This document shows, one piece after another, positions 36,716 through 46,587 of a stretch of DNA of 64,000 bases. Source of the stretch: UBA4582 sp038106185. GTDB lineage: Bacteria > Pseudomonadota > Gammaproteobacteria > Pseudomonadales > Azotimanducaceae. The stretch is from contig JAYODE010000001.1 in NCBI GenBank assembly GCA_038106185.1, positions 186,001-250,000 of the forward strand. The letters are read 5' to 3'. The stretch's first letter is position 1, and each line of letters opens with the position of its first letter. The notes under the pieces were generated by a model. That model did not search any database. It was not told where the DNA came from and was given only the letters and a program-made list of their open reading frames with translations. A program made the position numbers and the translations under genes.

Positions 36716-37554
36716 ACGGGTATGCCGAGACGCATCAGGTAGGCATCAATCAACCAACGAGAAATCGCTACCTTACCCGGTATCAGGGGTAACTGCCGGC
36801 AATCAAACCATTGAGCGTCGGCGATTTCATCTTCCTGCAAGACGATGTCACCAGACTGGTACTCGGCGAGGAAACCAAGCATCAGAGAATTTGGAAAGGG
36901 CCAGGGCTGGCTGCCTTGGTATTCTAAATTGGCAACCGTTACCCCCACTTCTTCCTTAACCTCTCTGATCAACGTTTCTTCAATGGACTCGCCTGGCTCG
37001 ACAAATCCCGCCAGCGTACTATACATACCCTCTGGAAAGCGCTGGTTACGCGCGAGCAACACTTCCCCTTGACGGTGAATCAGAACAATAATGGAAGGCG
37101 ACAGTCGAGGATAGCTGTGAATGTTGCAGGTCTCACAGATCATCGCTCGATCTCGAGCGTGGGCAATCGTCGGAGCGCCACAACGCCCACAGAATTGATG
37201 AGATCGATACCAGTCAACGATTTGCACAGCCCGCCCAGCCAAACTGAATGTCAGGTTGTCAGTGTGCCCAAACAAGCTGCGTAAATTGCCAAAACGCTCA
37301 TCAGCCAGGCCGGTCGTTTCAACGGTAAAACACGGCACATCAGCCAGTCGTCCCATATAGTGCACTTTGCTCGTCGCTCCACTGAACTGAGCTGCCTCTG
37401 CGTAGGGCATAGGCTGCCACTGGCCGGCTGCATCAAAGCGCAACAATATGTCGTTGCCCTTGAAGACAAAGAAGATGCCGGTCTCAACAGCTTCAGGCGC
37501 AATCACTTCAGCGATAAATTCAGTGGCAGCTTCCGGCCAGATGAAGAGAGTCAT
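36706..37554 (-). CDS. nudC: NAD(+)/NADH diphosphatase NudC
   Basis: A 282-residue Nudix hydrolase that cleaves NADH to NMNH and AMP and can remove NAD caps from RNA. A four-cysteine zinc ribbon (CGRCG, CETC) precedes the Nudix box (GFVEPGESIEETLIREVKEE) and the SQPWPFPNSLM motif specific to NudC. The start at 37554 overlaps the dnaQ stop in an ATGA arrangement and follows AGAGG. An upstream ATG at 37581 lies inside dnaQ and is less likely. Confidence 0.95.
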   Translation of the reverse strand: MTLFIWPEAATEFIAEVIAPEAVETGIFFVFKGNDILLRFDAAGQWQPMPYAEAAQFSGATSKVHYMGRLADVPCFTVETTGLADERFGNLRSLFGHTDNLTFSLAGRAVQIVDWYRSHQFCGRCGAPTIAHARDRAMICETCNIHSYPRLSPSIIVLIHRQGEVLLARNQRFPEGMYSTLAGFVEPGESIEETLIREVKEEVGVTVANLEYQGSQPWPFPNSLMLGFLAEYQSGDIVLQEDEIADAQWFDCRQLPLIPGKVAISRWLIDAYLMRLGIPVES

Positions 37555-38273
37555 GGGTTTACCTCTTGAATTTTCTGCCATACACAGTTGCCACCGGATG
37601 CCACATCAATCTGGCGTAGCTTTGCTTCATGCCGCTCAAGCTCATTCAAGCTCGCACGAACAACTTTCAGCGGCTGACGGCTGACCGGCAATCGATGCCA
37701 CTCACCACCGGGGGCGCTGGCATCTGCTTCATTCTCGCCAAGACTCAAGGTCACCTGGCCACCGGTCATCAGGAGATAAACATCGGCAAGGATTTCAGCA
37801 TCGAGCAGCGCGCCGTGAAGATCGCGTTGCGAATTATCTACGGCATAGCGCTTGCAAAGCGCATCGAGATTATTTTTTTGCCCCGGATGCTTTTTACGGG
37901 CCAGCGCCAGGCTGTCTACCACGGTGCAATAGTCAGTGATCACCCCAACTTTGGGTGATATTCGGCGCATCTCATGGTTGATAAAAGCGACATCAAAGGC
38001 CGAGTTATGAATCACCAGTTCGGCACCTTTGACAAACTCAAGAAAGGTATCAAAGATATCCGCAAATAGGGGCTTGTCTGCCAGAAACTCGCTGGTGATA
38101 CCATGCACCTCCAGCGCACCATCGTCGCTTTCCCGTTGGGGATTGATGTAATAGTGCAGATTTCGTTTTGTCAGCTTACGGTCAAGAATTTCGACGCAGC
38201 CGATCTCCAGTATTCGATGCCCAAGCTCAACCTCCAGTCCAGTTGTCTCTGTATCCAGTACGACCTGCCGCAT
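37551..38273 (-). CDS. dnaQ: DNA polymerase III epsilon subunit (3'-5' exonuclease)
   Basis: A 240-residue proofreading exonuclease. Exo I is DTETTGLE, Exo II is NSAFDVAFINHEM, and Exo III is HGALLDAEILADVY. The C-terminal tail binds the alpha subunit. It lies between rnhA and nudC on the same strand; rnhA-dnaQ adjacency is common in gammaproteobacteria, though usually the two are divergent. Confidence 0.96.
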   Translation of the reverse strand: MRQVVLDTETTGLEVELGHRILEIGCVEILDRKLTKRNLHYYINPQRESDDGALEVHGITSEFLADKPLFADIFDTFLEFVKGAELVIHNSAFDVAFINHEMRRISPKVGVITDYCTVVDSLALARKKHPGQKNNLDALCKRYAVDNSQRDLHGALLDAEILADVYLLMTGGQVTLSLGENEADASAPGGEWHRLPVSRQPLKVVRASLNELERHEAKLRQIDVASGGNCVWQKIQEVNP

Positions 38274-38322
38274 TGTTACCTCAACTCAAGTGTCCACCTT
38301 TCGGTGACCAAAATTGCAATCC

Positions 38323-38757
38323 TTAGATCAGCTCATCAATACCCTGGTTGGCCAGTTGATCAGCTATGTCATTCTCACGATGACCGCTGTGCCCCTTGAC
38401 CCAGTGCCAATGCACATCATGAATTGCCACCAATCTGTCTAGCTCGAGCCACAGGTCCACATTCTTGACCGGCTGTCGACTCGCTGTTCGCCAGCCCCGC
38501 TGCTTCCAACCAGCAATCCACTCGACTATGCCTTTGCGCACATATTGCGAGTCGGTCGTGAGTCTAACACTGGTAGGCCGCTTTAACGCCGCCAAGCCTT
38601 TTATCGCTGCGGTTAATTCCATTCGATTGTTGGTGGTCGCATCTTCGCCACCCCACAAACGCTTCTCAGTCTCACCATAACGCAATAATACACCCCAGCC
38701 ACCCGGTCCCGGATTCCCTCGACAGGCGCCATCGGTGAACATCTCTACCATTGCCAT
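38323..38757 (-). CDS. rnhA: Ribonuclease HI
   Basis: A 144-residue enzyme that degrades RNA in RNA:DNA hybrids. The catalytic acidic residues lie in FTDGACRGNPGPGGWG, NRMELTAAIKGL and TDSQYV, with the final aspartate in HRENDIADQLA. The basic-protrusion segment GIVEWIAGWKQRGWRTA is also present. It starts three bases after the end of the methyltransferase gene. Confidence 0.97.
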   Translation of the reverse strand: MAMVEMFTDGACRGNPGPGGWGVLLRYGETEKRLWGGEDATTNNRMELTAAIKGLAALKRPTSVRLTTDSQYVRKGIVEWIAGWKQRGWRTASRQPVKNVDLWLELDRLVAIHDVHWHWVKGHSGHRENDIADQLANQGIDELI

Positions 38758-38760
38758 TGA

Positions 38761-39564
38761 CTAGTCCGACTTGTCCGACGATGAATTACGCTGAATCGCA
38801 CCCTGATTTACGGCCGGCCGAACCAGACTGAGACGTCCAAAAGCCCGATCCCGTTGCCATAGGGGTTTGATCGGCGTCACGCCGCCCACCTGCTTGCTGG
38901 CAACAATCACATAGATCGCGCCAAAGGGCCAGTTAGCATTGCGACTCAGGCCCTGGCTGTAGTCAGGTAAACCCCCTGTGTAACCCTTAAGGGGCAAACC
39001 ATAGATAGAGTACTGGGCGCGATCAATCCTGAAATTCAGCAGTGTCAACCAGTCCATGAGCCTGCTGGGTTGAATAAAGCTTCCCAGCCAGGGCATCAAC
39101 TTGCGAAACTCACCAAACGGCCTGTAGGCCCCCCAGAGGCTGATAGGATTAAATCCGATAATCACTAAATGACCGGAAGGCAAGGCAATGCGACCGGCTT
39201 CACGGAGGATTTGTTGGGGCGAGTCAAAGAAGTCGAGAATATGGTGCAGTAGCACGACATCCATACTGTCGGTACCAAATGGTAATTTCGTAGGCTGACC
39301 GACCAGTGGATTATGATCTTCGACTCGCATGCCCATATCGAATTTATGCAAAATCGGGCTGGCATTATGCAATGGCTTATTCTGTACGCTCAATTGCAGC
39401 AAATCATAACCAAAACAACCCGGAAGAACCTGGTCCAAAATAGCCTGCTCTGCAGCCATAACAAATGAACCCAGCTGCGATTCAAACCAGGATCTCAGAT
39501 CGGTTAATGCTTTGCCAGATTCCAACCTGCGGGTTCCCCTCGTCGAGACACTGGTTGACGCCAT
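38761..39564 (-). CDS. Class I SAM-dependent methyltransferase (YafS-like)
   Basis: A 267-residue protein with a methyltransferase-11 type core. Motifs such as LPFGTDSMDVVLLHHILDF and GRIALPSGHLVIIGFNP mark the acidic and post-core strands. Homologues sit between gloB and rnhA in many gammaproteobacteria, which fits here except that gloB is missing. The substrate is unknown. Confidence 0.85.
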   Translation of the reverse strand: MASTSVSTRGTRRLESGKALTDLRSWFESQLGSFVMAAEQAILDQVLPGCFGYDLLQLSVQNKPLHNASPILHKFDMGMRVEDHNPLVGQPTKLPFGTDSMDVVLLHHILDFFDSPQQILREAGRIALPSGHLVIIGFNPISLWGAYRPFGEFRKLMPWLGSFIQPSRLMDWLTLLNFRIDRAQYSIYGLPLKGYTGGLPDYSQGLSRNANWPFGAIYVIVASKQVGGVTPIKPLWQRDRAFGRLSLVRPAVNQGAIQRNSSSDKSD

Positions 39565-39641
39565 TCATCATTAGTAGATAGAGCACAATCAGACTATAAT
39601 CGCGACCGAAAGGCCGCAAAAAGAGAATAAGATAAGTCTAC

Positions 39642-41444
39642 ATGAAGTACCTTTGTCAGTTTAGCACCATTTGCGCCTTGGTTGTCACGCTTGGCGCCTG
39701 CCAAAACCTCACGACGAGACCATTCAGTTCACAACCTGACCCTGCTGCTATCAGTGCTGCAACCCATTCTGCTCAGGCTGAGGTTGAGGCAGATACTGCC
39801 TCTGATGACTCGATGGGAGAGACGCCAGAGGACTCAAGTGAAATTGTACTGGCAGCGGCTATGCCTGGTGCAGAGGATGACGAACTCGACCCTGACTATC
39901 CAGATTTAGCGATGGCAGATCTAGGGACGGCAGATTCAGGGACGGCAGATCTAGGGACTTTGTCGGAACCGAGGTCGTCTACCTCACAGGGTCTTGCAGA
40001 AATGCAGGCCGTTGAGACGGATCTCTGGCGACGCATTCGAGAGGGCTTTGCACTAGAACATCACCTCAATGAAGCCAGGGTTCAGTCTGAAATACGCTGG
40101 TACGTGAACCACCCCGAGTACTTGAAGCGAGTCGCAACCCGGGCCAGTCGATATTTGTTTCATATCGTCGATGCACTGGAGGAGCGTCAGATGCCTATGG
40201 AGCTCGCTTTACTGCCTATTGTCGAAAGCGCATTTGATCCGTTTGCCTACTCTCACGGCCGCGCTTCGGGACTTTGGCAGTTTATTCCCGCCACCGGCCG
40301 CATGTATGGCATGCAAGTCGATTACTGGCATGACGGCCGGCGCGATGTGAGGGTTGCTACCACCGGTGCCCTTGATTATCTGGAGACATTGCATCGCCGC
40401 CTCGATGAAGACTGGCTGCTGGCGTTGGCTGCCTACAATTCTGGCGAGGGCAATGTCCGTTATTCAATGCGAAAGAACTCAAAGGCGGGCAAGTCCCTGG
40501 ATTTTTTCTCTCTCGGCCTGTTGAAGGAAACTCGAGCCTATGTTCCCCGCCTTTTGGCCATCAGTGCCATAGTCGCAGACCCGGCAAAATTTAACATCGA
40601 GCTTCTACCGATCGCCAATGAACCCTACTGGAAAATGGTCGACATTGGCTCCCAGTTAGACCTCTCTGTCGCCGCCGAAGCCGCAGAGATCTCTATCGAC
40701 GAGCTCTACTTACTCAATCCGGCCTTTAACAAATGGTCGACCCATCCGGATGGCCCCCACGAACTACTTGTTCCTCTGCAACAAGCGGAGACTTTTAGAG
40801 TCAACCTTGCAGCGCTGCCCCAGGATCAAAGACTCGCTTGGCAGCGACATAAGGTTAAGTCAGGAGAAACTCTCAGTGTCATCGCGCTAAGGTACAATAC
40901 CTCTGTCGAGACGCTGCAACTGGCCAACAAGCTAAAAGGGAATATGATTCGTGCTGGACAGTCGTTGATGATACCTGTCGCTCGAGGCACCAGTGAGACC
41001 TACGAGCTCAGTGCGGACGAACGACTCAAATCCCGGCAAAACTATACTGAAAAGAAGACAGGCGTAGCACCCTCGCGCTATATCGTTCGCGCTGGCGACT
41101 CGTTCTGGAAGATTGCCCGTGAATTTAACGTCTCTATGCGAGCACTGGCAAAGTGGAACGGTATGGCAACCACGGAAAAACTGATGCCAGGCAAAGAGTT
41201 ATTGATCTTTTCTGGCGCAACACCAGCGCTGCCTAAAAATGTTGCGAGCCTGCCAGAAACCCAGGAGGTCATTCGCAAGGTTAACTATCGTGTTCGTCAG
41301 GGTGAATCAATGGCGCGAATTGCCAGTAAATTTAACCTTTCAGTCGCGAGCATTAAAAAGTGGAATGAACAATTGGGGCGCAAGAAGTATTTACAACCGG
41401 GGGACCAATTAACCCTTTACGTGGATGTTACGCAAACAGAGTGA
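39642..41444 (+). CDS. mltD: Membrane-bound lytic murein transglycosylase D
   Basis: A 600-residue outer-membrane lipoprotein (lipobox TLGAC, C20) that cleaves peptidoglycan to 1,6-anhydro products. A low-complexity acidic linker (about 45-125) with a tandem repeat leads to the SLT domain. The catalytic glutamate lies in LLPIVESAFDP, with GLWQFIPATGRMYG and AYNSGEGNV following. Three LysM peptidoglycan-binding repeats end the protein (starting near 405, 480 and 549). It is divergent from the methyltransferase gene. Confidence 0.96.
   Translation: MKYLCQFSTICALVVTLGACQNLTTRPFSSQPDPAAISAATHSAQAEVEADTASDDSMGETPEDSSEIVLAAAMPGAEDDELDPDYPDLAMADLGTADSGTADLGTLSEPRSSTSQGLAEMQAVETDLWRRIREGFALEHHLNEARVQSEIRWYVNHPEYLKRVATRASRYLFHIVDALEERQMPMELALLPIVESAFDPFAYSHGRASGLWQFIPATGRMYGMQVDYWHDGRRDVRVATTGALDYLETLHRRLDEDWLLALAAYNSGEGNVRYSMRKNSKAGKSLDFFSLGLLKETRAYVPRLLAISAIVADPAKFNIELLPIANEPYWKMVDIGSQLDLSVAAEAAEISIDELYLLNPAFNKWSTHPDGPHELLVPLQQAETFRVNLAALPQDQRLAWQRHKVKSGETLSVIALRYNTSVETLQLANKLKGNMIRAGQSLMIPVARGTSETYELSADERLKSRQNYTEKKTGVAPSRYIVRAGDSFWKIAREFNVSMRALAKWNGMATTEKLMPGKELLIFSGATPALPKNVASLPETQEVIRKVNYRVRQGESMARIASKFNLSVASIKKWNEQLGRKKYLQPGDQLTLYVDVTQTE
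39914..39958. repeat. 15-bp in-frame tandem repeat in mltD
   Basis: GGCAGATCTAGGGAC occurs three times, the middle copy with small changes. It encodes alternating ADLGT and ADSGT in the linker between lipid anchor and SLT domain. Confidence 0.88.
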
Positions 41445-41708
41445 CAGGTCATCGCCCCTCTCTTATCGCCCCTCTCTTATCGCCCTTTTTTTCTTGATCA
41501 GATGCCACGCTCTGCTCGGCGTCGGGCCCATCACTGTCCGTCACTGTCCGTCACTGTCCGTCACTGTCCGTCACTAAGAGCCCGATTTGCCCCGCTACCG
41601 CGCCTTGCAAGGCCGACTCTTCCTTTTTTCGCTGCCGTCTTCAGGGCCCTCGAGCAGGGCCCCTTCCACACTGCTTGCCACTCGTCTTTATGCTACGCGG
41701 TTTCCTTC
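41445..41708. repeat. Repeat-rich spacer between mltD and ppiD
   Basis: Two tandem families are seen. ATCGCCCCTCTCTT occurs twice plus a partial copy (41451-41487), and TCACTGTCCG occurs four times plus TCACT (41531-41575). No gene or clear terminator is visible. The open frames here are fragments. Confidence 0.85.
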
Positions 41709-43592
41709 TCAGTTAGACCGATTAACCGTGGCATTCAAGGCCAGGCCCTCTCGCCAATCAACGAAGTCTCCGGCTCCCTGCTGAGAAGCCAGTATTCGAG
41801 CAAGGCTAGCTACATTCTGCAAATCTTCATCGGTAGATTTGTTTTGAACATGAGTCACACTGACAACGGCGGCATCACCATCATCCAGCACTGTCGCACC
41901 GACTGACTTATTACCTTCCTGAGGACGTGGCAAACTAAAGGCATAGCGCGCGATACCCGGCGCTAACTCTGGCTGATTGCGTTGGGCATCCGCGAAGACG
42001 GTCCATTTTAAATTGTACTTGTCGGCAACATAACGTGTTCCCGAGCCGCTATTCAGCATATCGACGATTTCCTGTGACTGAGACTCAGCCAAAGCCACGG
42101 CTTTTTCTCGCGCTAAGGCTTCACGGATCGAGGCGCTGACCTCAACGAGGGGTTTCGCTTCTCGCGGCTGATAACTTCTTAATCGCAAAACAACATGATG
42201 GTTAGGGTCAATCTCCAGCAAACTGCTGTTATTACCCTCAAGCAACACATCAGGACTAAAAGCAGCGTTAGCAACTAAGGATACGGCCATAATACCTTGA
42301 TCTGCGTCTCGCTCAGTAGGACCCGTTGTTTCGATGGTCAAGCCCAGTTCCTCAGAAATCTCCGTCAAATCGTCGGTCTCAAACGCAAGTTCACTCATCC
42401 GAGCCGATTGCTGCACAAACGCAGCCTCAGCTCGATTAGCTCGAAATTCAACTTCAACCTGGTCACGGACAGATGCGTAGTCAGGCGTCTTTGCGGGGTC
42501 AATATCTGTCACCTTGATCAAGTGAAAGCCAAAATCAGTACGAACGGGTGGAGATACCTCGTTCAGGCCCAGCTCGTAAGCGACAGCCTCAAACTCGTCG
42601 ACAAAGGCGCCAGGCGCGTTGACGCCGAGATCGCCGCCCTTCTCTGCAGAACCAGGATCCGATGAATATTGTTTGGCCAGTTTCGCAAAATCTTCGCCAT
42701 CGACGACGCGCTGATACACCGCATCAATCTCGGCTTTGGCGTCCTCCTCTGAGACTTGGTCATTGACCTCTATCAGTATATGCGCAAGGCGACGACGCTC
42801 GGCCTCTGCATAAAGGGCTTTGGTCTCCTCGAAAAATTCCAGCAGCTCGTCCTCACTCACTTCTACCTCTGCGATCAGGTCAGCCCGCTTGAGCTCGACA
42901 TAATCCAGGTCGACCGTTTCTGCCGTCATAAAGGCGTTGGGGTTAGCATCGTAATAACTGACAATCTCAGCCTCAGACACGTCCATCGTACCTACCATTT
43001 CATCAACATCAATTCTCAGAAACGCGACGTCCCGAGTTTGTTGTGCCAGGCTACTCGTGCGCAGTACCTGCGACTCAGTCAGAAAAGCGGTGTCCCGAAT
43101 ACCCGTCGTTAGCTGCTCAAATGTCCTGTCTCGACGCATCTCCTCTCGATAGGTCAGCGCTGAATAACCTGCCCCGCCTAGCACCAGCTGAAATTGTGCG
43201 GGGTTGAATACACCATCGACCTGAAAGATCGGAGTGGCGACGATCTCCTGATCCAACAGCTGATCCGAGAATTGAAGTCCCAGGGATTGGCTGGCGAGAA
43301 CCAGCAGCTTGCGACTGATAAGGTTCTGCAGCACATTCTGGCGCAGTTCATCTTCATCAATGTCAGCAGCAGGAACATCTTGTGACAATAGCAGCCGGCG
43401 ACCCCTTTCAACGGCAATCTCCATCTCCTGCTGAGAGATATCTTGCCCATCAACCGTCGCTACCTTGGGAACCGGAGTAAGGAAGGTCGTAATGGACCCC
43501 ATACCGAACAGCGCGAAGACTACGATAATCAAACCTACGATGATTTTCGCGATCAGACCATCTGATTTGTCTCTTAAACTCTGAATTGACAT
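41709..43592 (-). CDS. ppiD: Periplasmic chaperone / peptidyl-prolyl isomerase PpiD
   Basis: A 627-residue inner-membrane anchored folding factor. The N-terminal helix (about 13-33, AKIIVGLIIVVFALFG) is followed by a SurA-like N-terminal region, a parvulin domain (about 265-360, RRLAHILIEV to FGFHLIKV) and a C-terminal chaperone region. It sits near the Sec translocon in known species. The ATG at 43592 follows GAGGA. It is downstream of hupB, in the classical lon-hupB-ppiD order. Confidence 0.95.
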   Translation of the reverse strand: MSIQSLRDKSDGLIAKIIVGLIIVVFALFGMGSITTFLTPVPKVATVDGQDISQQEMEIAVERGRRLLLSQDVPAADIDEDELRQNVLQNLISRKLLVLASQSLGLQFSDQLLDQEIVATPIFQVDGVFNPAQFQLVLGGAGYSALTYREEMRRDRTFEQLTTGIRDTAFLTESQVLRTSSLAQQTRDVAFLRIDVDEMVGTMDVSEAEIVSYYDANPNAFMTAETVDLDYVELKRADLIAEVEVSEDELLEFFEETKALYAEAERRRLAHILIEVNDQVSEEDAKAEIDAVYQRVVDGEDFAKLAKQYSSDPGSAEKGGDLGVNAPGAFVDEFEAVAYELGLNEVSPPVRTDFGFHLIKVTDIDPAKTPDYASVRDQVEVEFRANRAEAAFVQQSARMSELAFETDDLTEISEELGLTIETTGPTERDADQGIMAVSLVANAAFSPDVLLEGNNSSLLEIDPNHHVVLRLRSYQPREAKPLVEVSASIREALAREKAVALAESQSQEIVDMLNSGSGTRYVADKYNLKWTVFADAQRNQPELAPGIARYAFSLPRPQEGNKSVGATVLDDGDAAVVSVTHVQNKSTDEDLQNVASLARILASQQGAGDFVDWREGLALNATVNRSN

Positions 43593-43610
43593 TCGATTCC
43601 TCATCAACTA

Positions 43611-43643
43611 ATAAAAAAATGGCGCATTCAAGATGCGCCATTT
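43611..43643 (-). terminator. Rho-independent terminator after hupB
   Basis: On the minus strand AAATGGCGCAT pairs with ATGCGCCATTT around a five-base loop, followed by a run of T residues. It lies between hupB and ppiD, so ppiD is likely to have its own promoter or partial read-through. Confidence 0.9.
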
Positions 43644-43715
43644 CGAACTGCATGTGGTCTTATTTTAATGCTAACCGTTCATTGAACAAACAGCTACGTG
43701 ACCATTTTAAACAAT

Positions 43716-43991
43716 TTAGCTATTTACAGCATCTTTTAATGCCTTACCTGCCTTGAATGCCGGTACTTTAGCAGCAGAGATTTGAATCTCGACCCCAGTT
43801 TGCGGGTTACGGCCAGTGCGAGCCGCCCGTTCACGAACGGTAAAGGAACCAAAACCCACAAGTACAACAGAATCGCCAGCTTTGAGTGCTCCGGTGACAG
43901 AATCTATCATTGAATCTAACGCTCTGCCTGCAGCAGCTTTGGTGATATCGGCAGATGCCGCAATGTTTTCGATCAGCTCTTGTTTATTCAC
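43716..43991 (-). CDS. hupB: Histone-like DNA-binding protein HU-beta
   Basis: A 91-residue nucleoid protein that bends DNA. It has the MNKQELIENIAASADITKA opening, the GFGSFTVRERAARTGRNPQTG beta-arm and the C-terminal helix. The arm proline in RNPQTG is present. It is located after lon and has its own strong promoter and terminator. Confidence 0.97.
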   Translation of the reverse strand: MNKQELIENIAASADITKAAAGRALDSMIDSVTGALKAGDSVVLVGFGSFTVRERAARTGRNPQTGVEIQISAAKVPAFKAGKALKDAVNS

Positions 43992-44089
43992 ACTTTACCC
44001 CTGTTAAATTAAAGGACTTCAATAGTCGGATTTGATATCGAGTCCGTGGATAACGGCCCATCAAACGCTTTTTGCTCAATGCCAGAAGG

Positions 44090-44119
44090 GTTATACCAAC
44101 TGGGCAAAATAACTGTCAA
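44090..44119 (-). promoter_or_regulatory. Sigma-70 promoter of hupB
   Basis: On the minus strand TTGACA (44114-44119) and TATAAC (44090-44095) are separated by 18 bp, about 100 bp upstream of the hupB start and just past the lon stop. Confidence 0.75.
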
Positions 44120-44129
44120 GCCAAATGTC

Positions 44130-46538
44130 CTAATGCGCACTGATTCTCTGGTTTTCATCGATATCTGCGGCTTTTTCTGCGTCATTTTTGATCACATCGG
44201 CAACCGGTTCAGGCATCCGTTGTAACGCCACCAATAGCACCTCATCGATCCATTTAACTGGTTTGATATCAAGGTCGCGTTTGATGTTCTCCGGTATCTC
44301 CTTTAAGTCACGTTTGTTCTCATCAGGTATGAGTACCGTTTTTATCCCGCCACGATGCGCTGCGAGCAATTTCTCCTTCAAACCACCGATAGGCAGGACT
44401 TGACCCCGTAAGGTAATCTCCCCTGTCATGGCCACGTCAGCTCGAGCGGGAATACCGGTTAACACCGACACCAGGGCTGTGCATAGGGCTATACCGGCGC
44501 TTGGACCATCCTTTGGCGTCGCGCCTTCTGGCATATGCACATGCAAGTCGTATTTTTCATGGAAATCAGCGGCAATCCCAAGTACTGACGCACGACTTCG
44601 CACCACGGTCATCGCTGCCTGAATCGACTCTTGCATGACATCGCCCAGGGATCCGGTCTTCGTCATTAGGCCCTTACCCGGCACTGCCGCCGCTTCAATC
44701 GTTAATAACTCGCCACCGACACTGGTAACCGCCAAACCGGTCACCTGACCCACCTGGTCCTCCTCTTCGGCCTTGCCGTAACTGAACTTTCTGACGCCAG
44801 AGTATTGCTCCAGCTCAGCGCTGCCGATAATCAGCTTCTCAGCCGACGTCTCCGTCGTGTCCAGATCGCGGGCCTTGACGACCTTGCGGCAAAGTTTAGC
44901 GATCTCGCGCTCAAGACCACGTACACCTGCCTCGCGGGTATAGTATCGAATCAGATCACGGACTGCCGCCTCTGTGACTTCCAATTCAGTCTCTTGCAAA
45001 CCATTGTTTACCAGCTGTTTAGGCACCAGATAACGCATGGCGATATTCAATTTCTCTTCTTCCGTATAGCCTGGAATTCGAATGACCTCCATACGGTCCA
45101 ACAAAGGCGCCGGAATATTCATGGAGTTAGAGGTGCAGATGAACATCACTTCCGACAGGTCATAATCAACCTCAAGGTAATGGTCATTAAACGAGTTGTT
45201 TTGCTCTGGATCCAGGACCTCGAGCAACGCCGAGGCAGGGTCTCCTCGGTGATCCTGACCCATCTTGTCGATCTCATCAAACAAGAACAAAGGATTACGC
45301 GTACCGGCCTTGGACAACTTCTGTACAACTTTACCAGGCATCGAACCTATATAGGTCCGCCGGTGGCCTCGAATTTCGGCTTCGTCGCGCACTCCGCCGA
45401 CTGCCATACGCACAAACTTGCGATTCGTTGCCCGAGCGATCGACTCGCCCAGAGAGGTCTTACCAACGCCAGGAGGACCCACCAGGCATAAAACGGGGCC
45501 CTTGATTTTGCGGACTCGGCGCTGCACGGCAAGATACTCAAGAATCCGGTCTTTGACCTCTTCAAGTCCGTAATGGTCAGCGTTCAGGACCGCCTCTGCC
45601 TCGGCGATATCGGTTCTGACCTTCGAGCGCTTCTTCCAGGGCACGCCAAGCATCCAATCGAGATAGCTGCGGACGACGGTCGCTTCTGCCGACATGGGCG
45701 ACATCATTTTGAGTTTATTGAGCTCGGCAGTCGCCTTGTCTCGAGCTTCCTTCGGCATACCGGCGGCCAGGAGTCGCTTTCGAATCTCTTCCAGCTCATT
45801 AGGAGCATCATCCAAATCACCCAGCTCTTTCTGGATCGCCTTCATTTGCTCATTGAGATAATACTCTCGCTGGCTCTTTTCCATCTGCTTCTTGACTCGG
45901 CCACGAACCCGCTTTTCAACGTTAAATAAATCAATCTCTGACTCCAGCAGCTTCATCATATGCTCGATGCGTTCATTCAGACTGGTCATCTCCAGTATCT
46001 GCTGTTTCTCGTCGAGTTTGAGACTCATCTGTGAGGCAATGGTATCTACCAAGCGGCTAGGGTCATTGACACTCGCGAGGGAACTCATGACTTCCGGCGG
46101 TATCTTTTTGCTCAGTTGCACATATTGCTCGAAGACGGACATCATCGATCTGAGGAGTGTTTCGGCTTCATTCGCGTCTATGTGGGCTTCATCGATAACT
46201 TTGATATCACCAACGAAAAAACTCTCCTCATCTCTGATTTCTGTGATCTCTGCCCGTTGCCCCCCTTCTACCAAAATTTTGACCGTCTTGTCGGGCAAGC
46301 GTATCAGCTGAAGTATCGTGGCCACCGTGCCAAAACTGTATAAATCACCGACTCCCGGCTTTTCATTTTCCGGATCTCGCTTTGCGACCAACAGCACCCG
46401 CTTGCTTTTGTCATGCTTCTGAGCATAGTCCAGCGCTCGAATCGACTTTTCAGTACCAATGAACAGCGGCTGGACACCGTGGGGGTATACCACCATATCG
46501 CGCAAAGTCACGATGGGGACATTTTTCATGCTAGCCAT
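44130..46538 (-). CDS. lon: ATP-dependent protease Lon
   Basis: An 802-residue AAA+ serine protease that degrades misfolded and regulatory proteins. It has the LON N-domain (about 1-200), a coiled-coil, Walker A GPPGVGKTSL, Walker B LFLFDEIDKM, and the C-terminal protease domain with the Ser-Lys dyad (PKDGPSAG and the downstream lysine in GGLKEKLLAA). An AGGAGAG site precedes the ATG. A palindrome lies just upstream in the leader. Confidence 0.98.
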   Translation of the reverse strand: MASMKNVPIVTLRDMVVYPHGVQPLFIGTEKSIRALDYAQKHDKSKRVLLVAKRDPENEKPGVGDLYSFGTVATILQLIRLPDKTVKILVEGGQRAEITEIRDEESFFVGDIKVIDEAHIDANEAETLLRSMMSVFEQYVQLSKKIPPEVMSSLASVNDPSRLVDTIASQMSLKLDEKQQILEMTSLNERIEHMMKLLESEIDLFNVEKRVRGRVKKQMEKSQREYYLNEQMKAIQKELGDLDDAPNELEEIRKRLLAAGMPKEARDKATAELNKLKMMSPMSAEATVVRSYLDWMLGVPWKKRSKVRTDIAEAEAVLNADHYGLEEVKDRILEYLAVQRRVRKIKGPVLCLVGPPGVGKTSLGESIARATNRKFVRMAVGGVRDEAEIRGHRRTYIGSMPGKVVQKLSKAGTRNPLFLFDEIDKMGQDHRGDPASALLEVLDPEQNNSFNDHYLEVDYDLSEVMFICTSNSMNIPAPLLDRMEVIRIPGYTEEEKLNIAMRYLVPKQLVNNGLQETELEVTEAAVRDLIRYYTREAGVRGLEREIAKLCRKVVKARDLDTTETSAEKLIIGSAELEQYSGVRKFSYGKAEEEDQVGQVTGLAVTSVGGELLTIEAAAVPGKGLMTKTGSLGDVMQESIQAAMTVVRSRASVLGIAADFHEKYDLHVHMPEGATPKDGPSAGIALCTALVSVLTGIPARADVAMTGEITLRGQVLPIGGLKEKLLAAHRGGIKTVLIPDENKRDLKEIPENIKRDLDIKPVKWIDEVLLVALQRMPEPVADVIKNDAEKAADIDENQRISAH

Positions 46539-46551
46539 AATCTCTCCTGGT

Positions 46552-46587
46552 CGTTAACCGCAACCACGGTCATTGCAACGGTTAACG
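46552..46587 (-). promoter_or_regulatory. Inverted repeat in the lon leader
   Basis: CGTTAACCG (46552-46560) and CGGTTAACG (46579-46587) are perfect nine-base inverted arms separated by 18 bases. The proximal arm ends within about five bases of the lon ribosome site. It could be a protein operator or an mRNA hairpin affecting initiation. Confidence 0.6.

Noticed and set aside
41531..41575. CRISPR-like repeat
   Set aside because: The 10-bp units are directly adjacent with no spacers, so it is a simple tandem repeat.
41502..41906. 134-codon plus-strand frame after mltD
   Set aside because: Its first part translates the TCACTGTCCG repeat and the rest is antisense to ppiD.
44805..45491. 228-codon plus-strand open frame
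   Set aside because: Antisense to the conserved AAA+ domain of lon; composition reflects the lon codons.
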